A DNA stretch of 12,795 nt, taken from contig JACCXA010000092.1 of NCBI GenBank assembly GCA_013697365.1, forward strand, positions 1 through 12,795. The letters are read 5' to 3'. Shown piece by piece: positions 1 through 8,593 of this stretch. The notes below the pieces were generated by a model that saw only the letters and a program-made list of their open reading frames with translations, made no database searches and had not been told where the DNA came from. Each line of letters opens with the position of its first letter. The stretch's first letter is position 1. The DNA is from Chthoniobacterales bacterium. Its GTDB lineage: Bacteria; Verrucomicrobiota; Verrucomicrobiia; Chthoniobacterales; UBA10450. The translations under genes and the position numbers were made by a program.

Positions 1-1
1 C

Positions 2-436
2 GATGACATCGACATCCTGCTCGTGGGGCCCACCGGGGTCTCGCTGCTCCTCATGTCAGACACGGGAGGCGCTCTCGATTTAGCCGGTGTCAATTTAACT
101 TTTATGGATGGGGCGCCCTTTTTGCCCGACGGCCTGCAAATCGTTTCTGGAACCTTCGCTCCCACAAATTTCGGGACTGGCGATACCTTCCCGGCACCCG
201 CACCGGCTGGCCCCTATGGAAGCATGCTGGCAAACTTTAATGGCACCAACGGCAACGGCGTCTGGAGCCTCTTCGTCCTGGATGACGTAGGCGGTGATAT
301 TGGCAACATTAACGGAGGCTATGCGTTGAACTTTAACGGGGCCGTTACTGTCCCCGAGACTGGGTCTACTCTGCTTCTCCTCGGCTTGACTGTCGGAGGG
401 ATTGTCGCAGTACGCCGCAAGATTTTGCTCACGTAG
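2..436 (+). CDS. Exosortase-sorted protein with P-domain-like fold and VPETG C-terminal tail (3' part only)
   Basis: The frame is open from base 2, so the gene begins outside the window and only the last 144 residues are seen. The visible part (DIDILLVGPTG, then NGVWSLFVLDDVGGDIGNINGGYALNF) matches the pattern of proprotein-convertase P-domains, beta-sandwich modules found on many secreted bacterial proteins. The end has the three parts of an exosortase sorting signal: VPETG, a hydrophobic helix (STLLLLGLTVGGIVAV) and a basic RRK cluster. The tail is closest to the VPDSG-CTERM type described from Verrucomicrobia, with E in place of D and T in place of S. The protein is therefore expected to be exported, held in the inner membrane by the tail, and processed by an exosortase. 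Its catalytic or binding function cannot be judged without the N-terminus. A stem-loop with a T-rich tract follows the stop. Confidence 0.82.
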   Translation, partial: DDIDILLVGPTGVSLLLMSDTGGALDLAGVNLTFMDGAPFLPDGLQIVSGTFAPTNFGTGDTFPAPAPAGPYGSMLANFNGTNGNGVWSLFVLDDVGGDIGNINGGYALNFNGAVTVPETGSTLLLLGLTVGGIVAVRRKILLT

Positions 437-752
437 ACCGCGAGTTATACGGCGAGACGCAGAAAGCTCCCGCCGGTGAAGCGAACCGAAGGGGTAGATC
501 GCAAGGTCTACTCCTTTTGCTTTATGCGTGCGGCAGGGCGCAGACATTCTCAGCGGTAGTGGAGCCCCTGTTACAATCGGTAAAGGGGGAATGCCGCCGC
601 CGGAATGGCGAGACATGGCCTGTTTGCCATCCCTTGTGTGAAGAGGCTTTTGCGGCGCGCCCGCTTCCTTGCGCTCGTTTATCAAACTGAAGCTTGGCTG
701 TTCGTCCCGCCGAAGGTAATGAATCGGCAAGCACAAAGAAATTAAATCAGAC
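437..752. other. Non-coding stretch between the VPETG-tail gene and the DUF423 gene
   Basis: About 316 bp without a convincing gene. The left part holds the stem-loop at 490-523. Open frames here, mostly on the minus strand, have low-complexity arginine/serine-rich translations typical of GC-rich shadow frames. A TACAAT (570-575) resembles a -10 box but has no -35 partner at the right distance. I see nothing else supportable in it; the promoter of the DUF423 gene should lie near its right end. Confidence 0.5.
490..523 (+). terminator. Probable rho-independent terminator of the VPETG-tail gene
   Basis: A 9-bp stem (490-498 AGGGGTAGA with 507-515 TCTACTCCT, one G-T wobble) encloses an 8-nt loop and runs into TTTTGCTTT. 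It lies 54 bp after the stop codon. The T tract is interrupted, so the strength is uncertain. Confidence 0.5.
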
Positions 753-1106
753 ATGTCGCCCATGCATTTTAGAATCGCCGCCGCTTTTTGCTTCCTGGCG
801 GTGGGGTTGGGGGCATTTGGCGCGCACAGCCTGAAAGCGACACTTCACGCAAATGCGATGCTCGACGTGTGGAACAAGGCCGTTCTCTATCATTTTGCCC
901 ATGCCGTTGCTTTACTGGCGCTCGCGCTTCATGGGTCGGGCAACCGAGGCGCGTTCTATCTGCTCGTCGCCGGCATCGCTCTCTTCAGCGGAAGCCTCTA
1001 CCTGATGGCGGTCACGAACGTCCGCTGGCTGGGAGCTGTCACTCCCATCGGCGGTCTTTGTTTTCTCGCCGGCTGGCTTTGGCTGATCATTTCGCCACCG
1101 CGCTAG
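753..1106 (+). CDS. DUF423 family small integral membrane protein
   Basis: A 117-residue, very hydrophobic protein with about four membrane segments (roughly residues 5-24, 43-60, 66-85 and 92-113). The family signature is clear: an N-terminal GAFGAHSLK, a central WNKAVLYHFAHAVALL, and a C-terminal LYLMAVTNVRWLGAVTPIGG. Length is normal for DUF423 (YgdD-like) inner-membrane proteins, whose molecular function is unknown. ATG at 753 is used; a second ATG at 762 would remove only three residues and cannot be excluded. No Shine-Dalgarno sequence is visible. The next gene starts 107 bp downstream on the same strand, so the two could be co-transcribed, but nothing links them functionally. Confidence 0.88.
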   Translation: MSPMHFRIAAAFCFLAVGLGAFGAHSLKATLHANAMLDVWNKAVLYHFAHAVALLALALHGSGNRGAFYLLVAGIALFSGSLYLMAVTNVRWLGAVTPIGGLCFLAGWLWLIISPPR

Positions 1107-1213
1107 CCACTTTTATCCGGCTTGCCTCCTGGTCTCGGAACGGCGAGCAGCATGACAATGCGCGACCGGGCTTGTCCCTCTCCCGCGCGCGTTGATATTC
1201 TCGCGCTCTTCGC

Positions 1214-2719
1214 ATGTTCAACGCTTCGCTCGAAACCCGGAACCTAACGATGACGGCTGCTGTTTTCCTGGGGACCTATTTGGTGACGCTCGCCCTTGGG
1301 CGCCTTCTGAAACGTCGCGCTGGCGTCCGACTGGGCATTTTCTATCAGCTCTTCTGCCTCACGCTTGCGTTCTACGCCGCGCTCAAAGTTTATGGCCTGG
1401 AGGTTCCATGGCGGGGACATGTAGGCGCTGCGCTGGTCCTCCTGACCACCGGCGTCGTCGTCGCGCTCCTGAACCGATACCTGTGGGATTATTACTTTGA
1501 AAAGCGGCGACAGGTCGTCATCCCGAAGCTTCTCCGAGACACGGTCGCGATGGGGCTGTTCCTGATTGCTCTGCTGCTTGTCCTCAGCATTGGCTACCAG
1601 GCGCAGACGCAATTGAAGGGGGTGCTCGCGGGCAGCGGAGTTCTGGCGATTATCCTTGGCTTCGCGGCGCAAAATTTCCTGAGCAGCCTTGTCGCAGGCA
1701 TGTCGCTTCAAATCGAGCGGCCTTACAAAGTCGGTGACTGGCTCAAGATCGGGGAGATCTACGGCGAGGTCATGGAGATCCGCTGGGGTGCGACGCGGGT
1801 GCGGACCAACGACGCGATCTCGCTCCATATTCCGAATAACGAGATCGTCAAGCAGACAATCACTAATCTTAATTATCCAAGCGCCATACACGCGATGCGC
1901 ATCACGGTAGGCGCGGACTACGGCATGCCGCCCAATCGCGTGAAGGATGCGCTGATGCGCGCTACCACTCAGGCGAAGGGCGTGCTAATGGAGCCACCGC
2001 CGAGAATCTTCCTCAAAGATTACGGGGACTCGGCCGTCCTCTACGAGATCAAGTTCAACATGACGAACCACGCCTTCTATAACGAGGTGTGCGACGCCAT
2101 TCGCACCAATGTCTGGTACGAATTCAAGCGCCGGAAGATCAAAATCCCCTTTCCCATCCGGACCCTGCACATCGAACGGAAATCACGCGATTCCAACGCC
2201 GACACCACGGCTGTGGCGCGGGCCATTCTCCGGAAGGAGGCGCTCTTCTCTTGTCTGGGCGACGAGCAGATCGAGCTGCTTCTCAAAGACGCCGAAGCCA
2301 ATCACTTCGGCCGTGGGGAAGCCGTCATTGAGGAAGGAACGGACGGTAATTCGATGTTTATCCTGCTGCGAGGTTCAGCGCAGGTTTCGATTGCGAAGAA
2401 TGGCTCGCTCCTCCGCGTCGGCGTCCTTCGCCAGGGCGATTGCTTCGGCGAAATGTCGCTCCTGACGGGCGAAAAACGGTCCGCAACGGTCCGGGCGGAG
2501 AAGGACTGCGAGGTGTTGGAGATCAGCAAACCGGTCATGGGCGATGTGCTCCGGAATTCACCGGAATGCCTGAGCCAGCTGAGCGGGCTGCTGGCTCACC
2601 GGAAGATTGAGACCGAAGGCATCGTCAAGGAAGCGGCACTGGCGGAGGGGCCCGACGATCGAGAGCGGGAGTACACCGCCACCTTCCTCACGCGGCTGCG
2701 CTCGTTCTTCGAATTGTAG
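1214..2719 (+). CDS. MscS-type mechanosensitive channel with C-terminal cyclic-nucleotide-binding domain
   Basis: A 501-residue inner-membrane channel. About four N-terminal helices (residues 12-30, 41-62, 69-89, 110-128) precede the MscS pore helix (about 135-166, with GSGVLAIILGFAAQNFLSSLVAG) and the beta domain (ERPYKVGDWLKIGEIYGEVMEI, then LHIPNNEIV). The alpha/beta cytoplasmic domain ends near 320 with IPFPIRTLHI. Residues about 335-460 form a CRP/CNMP-type binding domain whose phosphate-binding cassette (411-426, FGEMSLL followed by KRSATV) keeps the conserved E413 and R422, so it may bind cAMP or cGMP. This is the layout of bacterial cyclic-nucleotide-gated (bCNG) members of the MscS superfamily, several of which respond poorly to tension. 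ATG 1214 is the first possible start after an in-frame TGA. ATG 1250 (residue 13) is an alternative. No Shine-Dalgarno is visible. Confidence 0.93.
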   Translation: MFNASLETRNLTMTAAVFLGTYLVTLALGRLLKRRAGVRLGIFYQLFCLTLAFYAALKVYGLEVPWRGHVGAALVLLTTGVVVALLNRYLWDYYFEKRRQVVIPKLLRDTVAMGLFLIALLLVLSIGYQAQTQLKGVLAGSGVLAIILGFAAQNFLSSLVAGMSLQIERPYKVGDWLKIGEIYGEVMEIRWGATRVRTNDAISLHIPNNEIVKQTITNLNYPSAIHAMRITVGADYGMPPNRVKDALMRATTQAKGVLMEPPPRIFLKDYGDSAVLYEIKFNMTNHAFYNEVCDAIRTNVWYEFKRRKIKIPFPIRTLHIERKSRDSNADTTAVARAILRKEALFSCLGDEQIELLLKDAEANHFGRGEAVIEEGTDGNSMFILLRGSAQVSIAKNGSLLRVGVLRQGDCFGEMSLLTGEKRSATVRAEKDCEVLEISKPVMGDVLRNSPECLSQLSGLLAHRKIETEGIVKEAALAEGPDDREREYTATFLTRLRSFFEL

Positions 2720-2743
2720 CCTTTTCCTAACGAGCGCCGCCGG

Positions 2744-2771
2744 TTGCCAGCTGGGGAAAAGTACCTAGACT
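2744..2771 (+). promoter_or_regulatory. Possible sigma-70-type promoter upstream of hppA
   Basis: TTGCCA (2744-2749, 5 of 6 to the -35 consensus) and TAGACT (2766-2771, 4 of 6 to the -10) are separated by 16 bp, ending 30 bp before the hppA start. An 8-bp palindrome CCAGCTGG (2747-2754) overlaps the -35 edge. Matches of this quality occur by chance, so this is only a candidate. Confidence 0.3.
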
Positions 2772-2801
2772 CCAGCACTTCAAACCGGACCTGACCCATC
2801 T

Positions 2802-4874
2802 ATGACCCTAGCTCTTTCGATTCTCGACACCGGCGTCACGCTTTCCATGCTCCTTGCGGCCGGTGGCCTGGTCTTCGCTTTTTTCCTCATTAAGGCGGTC
2901 ATTAGCCGGTCCCCGGGAAACGAGCGCATGCGCGAGATCGCGGCCGCGGTGGAAGAGGGTGCAAAGGCTTATCTGCGACGCCAAGTCGTGACGATCAGCG
3001 CCATTGCCGCCGTCATTTTCATCTTCTTATTTCTCAAGATGGGTGCGACCACGGCCATCGGGTTTTTGATCGGCGCGTTTTGCTCGCTGGCGGCGGGCTA
3101 CATTGGGATGCGGATCGCGGTCCTGGCCAACGTGCGCACCGCACAAGCGGCTAGCTCTTCGCGAACGGCGGCCATGCGCGTGGCCTTTAACGGCGGCGCT
3201 GTGACAGGTTTGCTTGTGGTCGGACTGGCGCTTTTGTCGGTCGGTATTTTCTACACGATCGCGGGCAAGATGGTGGGTCACGATCTGGCTGTCCGCAGCC
3301 TGGTCGGCCTTGCCCTGGGATCGAGTTTAATCAGTGTTTTTGCGCGGCTTGGCGGCGGCATTTACACAAAAGCCGCTGACGTCGGCGCGGATCTTGTCGG
3401 CAAGATCGAGAGCAACCTGGACGAAGACGATCCGCGCAACCCTGCTACGATCGCGGATAACGTAGGCGACAACGTGGGGGACTGCGCCGGGATGGCGGCG
3501 GACGTTTTCGAGACTTATGCCGTCAGCTTGATCGGCGCGATTCTGATCGGCGCACTCACGATCGCTAACGATCCGGCCGCAATCATCTACCCGTTTGTGT
3601 TGGGTGGCATCTCCGTCCTGGGCGCCGTCGTCGGAATTGTCTTCGTTAACATTACCGGTGCCAAGCCCGGCACGGCCCTCATGGGCGCGGTCGGCGCGAG
3701 CGCGTTGGTTTCCGCGATCTTATTCTGGCCTGCGACACGGATGATGTTTCCAAATGGTGTCACCGTGGCAGGTCTGCAACGCTCGTCGAACTCACTCTAC
3801 GTGGCCGCGCTCGTCGGTCTGCTGCTCACGGGCATCGTGGTGCTGATCACTAATTACTACACCTCCACCGCTTATCGCCCTGTCCGCAAGATTGCAAAAT
3901 CCTCGGAGACCGGGCACGCCACTAACATCATCGCCGGTCTCGCGATCGGCCAGCATGCGACCGCGCTCCCGGTCGCGTTTATCGGCCTTTCCATCCTCCT
4001 GAGCTATCACTTCGCGGGTCTTTACGGCATTGCGATCGCGGTCATGAGCATGCTTTCGATGGCCGGCATCATCATCTCGCTCGATGCCTTTGGCCCCATC
4101 ACGGACAACGCGGGCGGCATCGCCGTCATGAGTAATCTCCCCAAGGAAGTGCGCGATACGACGGATGAACTGGATCAAGTGGGCAACACGATGAAGGCCG
4201 TGACCAAGGGATACGCCATTGCCTCCGCCGGTCTGGCCGCGCTGGTTTTGTTCGGCTCCTACGTCGAGGAGTTGCGCGCGCATTTTCTCGCTAAGGGGCT
4301 CGATTACACCTTCGATTTCTCGCTGAATGATCCGAAGGTCATTATCGGGCTCTTCATTGGCGGTCTGCTTCCATATATGTTTACCGCCTTCAGCATGGAT
4401 GCGGTCGGGAAAGCCGCCGGAGCCGTTGTGCGCGAAGTCCGGCGGCAGCTTGCGGCGAAACCGGGCATCCTGCGCGGCGAAGACAAACCCGATTACGGCG
4501 TCTGCGTCGATATTGTGACGAAGGCAGCTCTGCGCGAGATGATCATCCCTGCCCTGCTGCCGATTCTCTTCGTGGTGGTGGTGGCGATGACCCCTCAGCT
4601 CGGGCCGGTAGTTTTGGGCGGCCTCTTGGTCGGAACGATCGTAACCGGCCTTTTCATGGCGATCGCGATGACGTCCAGTGGCGGTGCTTGGGACAACGCA
4701 AAGAAGTACATCGAAGAGGGTAACCTGGGCGGAAAAGGCTCGTTCGCGCATGCCGCTTCTGTGACGGGCGACACGGTCGGCGATCCCTACAAGGACACGG
4801 CCGGTCCTGCCATCAATCCGATGATCAAAGTGGTCAACATCGTCGCCATTCTGATCATCCCGATTTTCTTCTAG
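2802..4874 (+). CDS. hppA: Membrane-bound proton-translocating pyrophosphatase, potassium-independent type
   Basis: A 690-residue, about 16-helix membrane pump that hydrolyses pyrophosphate and moves H+ across the inner membrane. All family hallmarks are present: the GGGIYTKAADVGADLVGK pyrophosphate-binding segment (184-201), the acidic IADNVGDNVGDCAGMAAD stretch (217-234), DAFGPITDNAGG (428-439), and the C-terminal SSGGAWDNAKKYIEEG and GDTVGDPYKDTAGPAINP motifs that bind Mg-pyrophosphate. The GNTMKA motif (461-466) has Lys465 where potassium-dependent enzymes have Ala, which predicts a potassium-independent proton pump rather than a sodium pump. Length and both ends are normal for the family. 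ATG 2802 is the start; no Shine-Dalgarno is seen. It lets the cell conserve energy from biosynthetic pyrophosphate. A small unknown gene begins directly after its stop codon. Confidence 0.97.
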   Translation: MTLALSILDTGVTLSMLLAAGGLVFAFFLIKAVISRSPGNERMREIAAAVEEGAKAYLRRQVVTISAIAAVIFIFLFLKMGATTAIGFLIGAFCSLAAGYIGMRIAVLANVRTAQAASSSRTAAMRVAFNGGAVTGLLVVGLALLSVGIFYTIAGKMVGHDLAVRSLVGLALGSSLISVFARLGGGIYTKAADVGADLVGKIESNLDEDDPRNPATIADNVGDNVGDCAGMAADVFETYAVSLIGAILIGALTIANDPAAIIYPFVLGGISVLGAVVGIVFVNITGAKPGTALMGAVGASALVSAILFWPATRMMFPNGVTVAGLQRSSNSLYVAALVGLLLTGIVVLITNYYTSTAYRPVRKIAKSSETGHATNIIAGLAIGQHATALPVAFIGLSILLSYHFAGLYGIAIAVMSMLSMAGIIISLDAFGPITDNAGGIAVMSNLPKEVRDTTDELDQVGNTMKAVTKGYAIASAGLAALVLFGSYVEELRAHFLAKGLDYTFDFSLNDPKVIIGLFIGGLLPYMFTAFSMDAVGKAAGAVVREVRRQLAAKPGILRGEDKPDYGVCVDIVTKAALREMIIPALLPILFVVVVAMTPQLGPVVLGGLLVGTIVTGLFMAIAMTSSGGAWDNAKKYIEEGNLGGKGSFAHAASVTGDTVGDPYKDTAGPAINPMIKVVNIVAILIIPIFF

Positions 4875-5267
4875 ATGGCAGAGCCACAGGATTATCAGCT
4901 CGCGGCCACCGAGCAACCGCTGGCCCGGCGCATGCCCTTGGTGCCTGATCCCGGCGCTACGCCTTTCAAGATCGTCGTCGATCCGGAGATGCGGCTGAAA
5001 TTACGTCGTGCCCTGATCGAATTGATCGACTATCACGACGAGTCGCTCGCCGAGCATTTTGCCGAAGAGAAGCTCGCCCTGGAATCTTACAAGGAATACA
5101 TTGAACTCTTCGCGCGCAGCCTGAAGGAGACGATGGAAAGTCGCGAAGGTGTGGCCTATCTGCTCCGGGCCGCGGGGTTCGAAGTGCGGCCCGAAGAGAT
5201 TAATCTCACGCCGGAACTCCGGTGGAAAAAAGGGAAGCCCGGCGCATTCGGGTCCAGCCTGCTCTAG
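4875..5267 (+). CDS. Conserved-looking hypothetical protein directly coupled to hppA
   Basis: A 130-residue soluble protein that I do not recognise. It begins with ATG immediately after the hppA stop (TAGATG, no gap), so translation is probably coupled and both share one transcript. There is no signal peptide or membrane helix. Residues about 35-95 are charged and predicted helical (EMRLKLRRALIELIDYHDESL, then EEKLALESYKEYIELFARSLKE). The end has the pattern GVAYLLRAAGFEVRPEEINLTPELRW, which looks like a small folded module rather than random coding. Codon use resembles hppA. It could be a cytoplasmic accessory or regulator of the pump, but position is the only support. It ends 3 bp before the converging TPR gene. 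Confidence 0.8.
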   Translation: MAEPQDYQLAATEQPLARRMPLVPDPGATPFKIVVDPEMRLKLRRALIELIDYHDESLAEHFAEEKLALESYKEYIELFARSLKETMESREGVAYLLRAAGFEVRPEEINLTPELRWKKGKPGAFGSSLL

Positions 5268-5269
5268 CC

Positions 5270-5288
5270 ATCAGCGTTCTCCGCTGAT
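5270..5288. terminator. Hairpin at the convergent gene junction
   Basis: A perfect 7-bp stem (ATCAGCG 5270-5276 with CGCTGAT 5282-5288) and a 5-nt loop sit where the plus-strand gene ending at 5267 meets the minus-strand TPR gene ending at 5271. It could slow polymerase from both sides, but neither strand has a T tract, so it is not a canonical intrinsic terminator. Confidence 0.3.
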
Positions 5289-6995
5289 CGGCGCGACCAG
5301 CTCGCGTTCTTCTTTGTTCAGCCGCTCCAGCGGAATCGTGGCAAGAAGCTGTCGGGCTTCATCGCCACGATTATTCGCTGCCAGCGCCGCAACGTAAACT
5401 GCCCGCCATTTCGGTGGCGTACGAGGCCACTCGATGGGAGCGGGTCCTTGAAACTGGGCCAGCGCCAGAGCAGGATCTCGCTGGCGCAAATAGCCAAGCG
5501 CCGCGCTCACTCGGAAAGACAAACGCGTGGGGTACTTTTCTACTAACGCTTTTGCCTTCTCCAGATTTGCGCCGACCTCCACACCGAGCAGGAGATTCAA
5601 ATGTGTCAGTTGCGCCTGCGCGTTGACATCCTCCGGAGCTACCGCTGTCAGGCGTTCGGCGACAACGCGCGCGGCGGTGGCGTCGCCCGTCCGCTCGATC
5701 AAGCGCTGGCGGCCTCTTTGCGCGAAAGCCGCATGTTCCGGAAGTCTCGCGAGCTGGTTGAAGGCCTTCAAGGCAACAGCGTTGGCCTGGCATTGCTCGG
5801 CGAATTTCGCCAGAAAACGCAGCTTGGGAGGGTCACCGCTGGCGAGCGCGAGCGCGCGTTCCCAACGCAGCTCCGCGTCCATCGAAGCGTTCTGGCTCAT
5901 CGCGGCGCGCGCCCGGAAACTTTCGGCCACCGCAGGGTCTAGCGTCAGATCGGGTCGCTCCAGGAGACTGTCGATCTCCTTCCAACGCTCGAGCTTGGCG
6001 AGTGCGTCGAGACGTGACAAAAGCAAAGCTTCGGAACCGACTGCGCGCTCGGTGGGAAGCAAGGTCAGCACGCGCTCGGATTGCCCATGTCCATTCAACC
6101 AGTGCGCCAGGTCGGCCACTTCGCCCGTCTCGCCTCCCCCCCATCGTCCGATCGCTTCCCCATAAATCTGCTCTGGAGCCTCCGGCTGTAGCTTCAGTCT
6201 TATTTCAGCCGCGAGGAGGTCTTGGATAATGCTGCGATCCGGGAAAGCCTCGAGCGCGACCAGAACGCGCTGCTGTTCTTGTGTCGAGAGCTCAGGTGCG
6301 CGAGCTAACGCTTCGATCGCAGCTTTCCTGGAAGGGCCTTCCTGGCCGGCCACGACCCAGAGTATTTGACGCGCCTCCTCCCGCTTCGCTGCATCGCTCG
6401 ACTTCGCGAGCAACTCCGCTAATTGAAACCGCGGCGCTGCATCCTCCGGCGCGCGCTCAATCCGAATGCGCGCAAACTGGATGGCTTTCTCTTCGTGACC
6501 CGTTTTGTCAGAATACTGTGCGGCCAGACCCATTGTCTTTGCGTCGGGCGCCGTCTTGAGGAGATTTTCGATGATCTTCTCGGCTGGGCCGGTTGCGCCG
6601 CGTTGAAGCAACAAGTTGGCATAATCCTGGCGGTCCGCCGATGTCACCTCCGGAAGGCGCATGACCTGCAACCAGATGTCCCTCGCTTCCGGACGACCAC
6701 CGCGGGTCGCCAGTCGCGCTGCGCCCGCGAGCGGCCGATAACCCAGCGGATCCAACTGCAGAGCGGCCCGGTATCTACTGGCGGCTTCAGTGAACTTTCC
6801 ATCGCGAACCATCCCCTCCGCTTCCGCCGCGAGCTGATTCGCCCGCCGGGCCTTCAAGCCGCGGTAGACGGGTTTCACGCCCAGGAGCAACGCAAGAAGA
6901 AGGACGAGAACGGAACTCCAGATGATGATGGTTTTCCGCCGCGCCGCTTGGCGCGCCTGACGGTCACCGCGGCTGGGAAATTCTCGTTCGATCAC
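5271..6995 (-). CDS. Membrane-anchored TPR-repeat protein, partner gene of the exosortase
   Basis: A 574-residue protein with a basic N-terminus (residues 9-21), one membrane helix (about 22-40, TIIIWSSVLVLLLALLLGV), and a long alpha-helical remainder. Repeats follow the TPR pattern, most clearly residues 53-86 (AEGMVRDGKFTEAASRYRAALQLDPLGYRPL) and again near 120-185. The long helical part is expected on the periplasmic side if the basic N-terminus stays inside. TPR proteins are common beside exosortases (for example PrsT/PEP-CTERM-system TPR lipoproteins), where they are thought to act in export or polymer assembly. This one is not a lipoprotein. The start is GTG at 6995, overlapping the exosortase stop in a GTGA, so the two are translationally coupled. 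The exact biochemical role is unknown. Confidence 0.85.
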   Translation of the reverse strand: MIEREFPSRGDRQARQAARRKTIIIWSSVLVLLLALLLGVKPVYRGLKARRANQLAAEAEGMVRDGKFTEAASRYRAALQLDPLGYRPLAGAARLATRGGRPEARDIWLQVMRLPEVTSADRQDYANLLLQRGATGPAEKIIENLLKTAPDAKTMGLAAQYSDKTGHEEKAIQFARIRIERAPEDAAPRFQLAELLAKSSDAAKREEARQILWVVAGQEGPSRKAAIEALARAPELSTQEQQRVLVALEAFPDRSIIQDLLAAEIRLKLQPEAPEQIYGEAIGRWGGGETGEVADLAHWLNGHGQSERVLTLLPTERAVGSEALLLSRLDALAKLERWKEIDSLLERPDLTLDPAVAESFRARAAMSQNASMDAELRWERALALASGDPPKLRFLAKFAEQCQANAVALKAFNQLARLPEHAAFAQRGRQRLIERTGDATAARVVAERLTAVAPEDVNAQAQLTHLNLLLGVEVGANLEKAKALVEKYPTRLSFRVSAALGYLRQRDPALALAQFQGPAPIEWPRTPPKWRAVYVAALAANNRGDEARQLLATIPLERLNKEERELVAPISGER

Positions 6996-8593
6996 TGCGG
7001 ATTATATTCGAAGACGGAACGCAGGACTGCCACCGCTGTCTCCGCCGATGGGGCCGTTTCCACGCTGATCAAACTACAGGCTACGATTTCCGTGGCCGAG
7101 CGGCGCTTGCCTCCGAGCTCCAACTCGGGCGGCGGCTCGGCGTCTCCCAGGACCTGTGCGACCTGGTAATCGAGTGAAAGCGGAATGCCATTGCGCCAGA
7201 CACCCCAAACTTGCACCGCGTGGTGATTCCCCTGGCGGAAGCGGAACAAATAACAGCGCACCTTCCCGCCGTCGAACTCGACCTCGACCGGCTCGGGCGG
7301 AGCGGTCGATTGCCAGCCGACACCGGGCATGCAGATGTCGGGTCGATGAACGAGCGCGAAACGATTCCACGGCGAAGGTTTCCAGAAGAAATGATAAAGG
7401 TCCGCTCCGCCGCGGGGCAGCTTCAGGGACTCAAACCGAATGTAGTCGCCACTGGTGGGGCGAAGTTCATTCCAAATCTCCTTCGGCACCGGCAAGATCT
7501 GCGGGGAGCGCGACGCGTCCGCCCGCAATCCAAAGAAGGCTGAAGTCTGCGCGTGATCCTGCGCCTCAATAGCAGCGTAGAGCCCCCGTGCTGAGATGAA
7601 CGCGATGAACGACGCGATCAAAGCCGCCGCCAGAGCTGGCTCTCCCACGACCAGCATTCCTCGCAGGAACGCGCTCGCCCGCGCCAGAAAATGCCGAACG
7701 GGGACGACTGGACGGGGCGGCTTTGGCTCGCTCATCAATTTCCCTGCCAGCCAGACTCCGCCAATCAGCGTGCTAATTGCCACATTGCCGATCATGTCAT
7801 GGACCTTTTCCACGGCGTGCACGCCGTGCCATTCCGCCTGCAAAGCGAGACCGAGGGTGCGGCCAAGATTAGTGAGAAGAGCGAGAGCGACGGCGATGAC
7901 GAGCAAGGCAAAACGCCGCCCTGGTCGCAAAAGGAACCATTCCCCAAGTGCGAGACCGAACATTATCCCGGCCTGCAACGACCGGATCCCGCTGCACGCT
8001 TCCGTGATCCCAACGAGCCCCGAGCGAAGCGCAATCGCTCCGCCGGATGTCTGCGCTTCCACGCCGATCCAATGCAGGAGCTCGGCCGTCGCGGTTGCGA
8101 CCCAGCTCATGAGACTGCTGGTAACGGGCTGCTCGAAACGCGCCGGCCAGGGCACTGCGGTAAAAAAGAACACGACCGGGAAGATCTGGGCGCGAGCACT
8201 GGTCCATCCGCTTCCCCTCCAAAAAGCATAAAAGCTGAAGCCCACTGCGAGCAGACAAATCAGCTCCAGCACAATCTGCGGATGCCACATCTGCTGGCGC
8301 GCGAACTCGAGTCCAAAAATGAGCGCGCTGACGACGGCCGCGAGGGCCAAACTCAAAACGAAAGGAGTTCTCCCCCAGGTCGCGCGCACCTCGCCGCGTT
8401 CTTCATTCATCCAGGCGCGGCGCAGCCCAAAGGCGAGCGCAAGACAAGGAACTGCCCAGCCGTAAGAATAGTTCGGGTTGCCGCGCCAATGCTCCGCGCA
8501 GCTCCAGATCGCCCATGTCCAAAATCCAACGAACATGAGAGTTGTCCACGGGATTGGCACGCGAGCTTGGGGTGCCGTCGAAGCGCCATTCAC
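6992..8593 (-). CDS. Exosortase fused to a C-terminal EpsI-type domain
   Basis: A 533-residue protein. Residues 1-290 are a polytopic exosortase: about eight membrane helices with the catalytic set Cys200 (in TEACSGIRSLQAG), Arg245 (TNLGR) and His265 (HDMIGN), the expected cysteine-transpeptidase-like active site of the exosortase/archaeosortase family. A further helix (about 318-336) leads into a C-terminal domain with HRPDICMPGVGW (416-427), the hallmark of EpsI/exosortase-associated proteins (DUF3485), normally encoded by a separate gene or fused as here. It should recognise C-terminal sorting tails on exported proteins in the inner membrane and cleave or transfer them. GTG 8593 is the first start after an in-frame TGA. 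The TPR gene follows with a 4-nt overlap, and a PEP-CTERM-type gene is divergent, 128 bp away. I cannot assign an Xrt subtype. Confidence 0.93.
   Translation of the reverse strand: MNGASTAPQARVPIPWTTLMFVGFWTWAIWSCAEHWRGNPNYSYGWAVPCLALAFGLRRAWMNEERGEVRATWGRTPFVLSLALAAVVSALIFGLEFARQQMWHPQIVLELICLLAVGFSFYAFWRGSGWTSARAQIFPVVFFFTAVPWPARFEQPVTSSLMSWVATATAELLHWIGVEAQTSGGAIALRSGLVGITEACSGIRSLQAGIMFGLALGEWFLLRPGRRFALLVIAVALALLTNLGRTLGLALQAEWHGVHAVEKVHDMIGNVAISTLIGGVWLAGKLMSEPKPPRPVVPVRHFLARASAFLRGMLVVGEPALAAALIASFIAFISARGLYAAIEAQDHAQTSAFFGLRADASRSPQILPVPKEIWNELRPTSGDYIRFESLKLPRGGADLYHFFWKPSPWNRFALVHRPDICMPGVGWQSTAPPEPVEVEFDGGKVRCYLFRFRQGNHHAVQVWGVWRNGIPLSLDYQVAQVLGDAEPPPELELGGKRRSATEIVACSLISVETAPSAETAVAVLRSVFEYNPQ

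Noticed and set aside
694..720. Possible promoter before DUF423 (TTGGCT and GGTAAT)
   Set aside because: Both hexamers match only four of six positions and the spacer is 15 bp, which is no better than chance.
95..763. Minus-strand open frame covering the VPETG-tail gene and the gap after it
   Set aside because: It overlaps the real sorting-tail coding region in antisense and has no recognisable domain or start signal.
1152..1249. Small plus-strand frame starting at ATG 1152 overlapping the channel gene start
   Set aside because: About 30 codons with no conserved pattern, overlapping a solid gene in another frame. A leader peptide cannot be shown.
3792..4916. Long minus-strand open frame (374 codons) opposite hppA
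   Set aside because: It is antisense to an unambiguous hppA. Its translation is His/Arg/Asp-rich without hydrophobic core patterns, a typical shadow of GC-rich codon bias.
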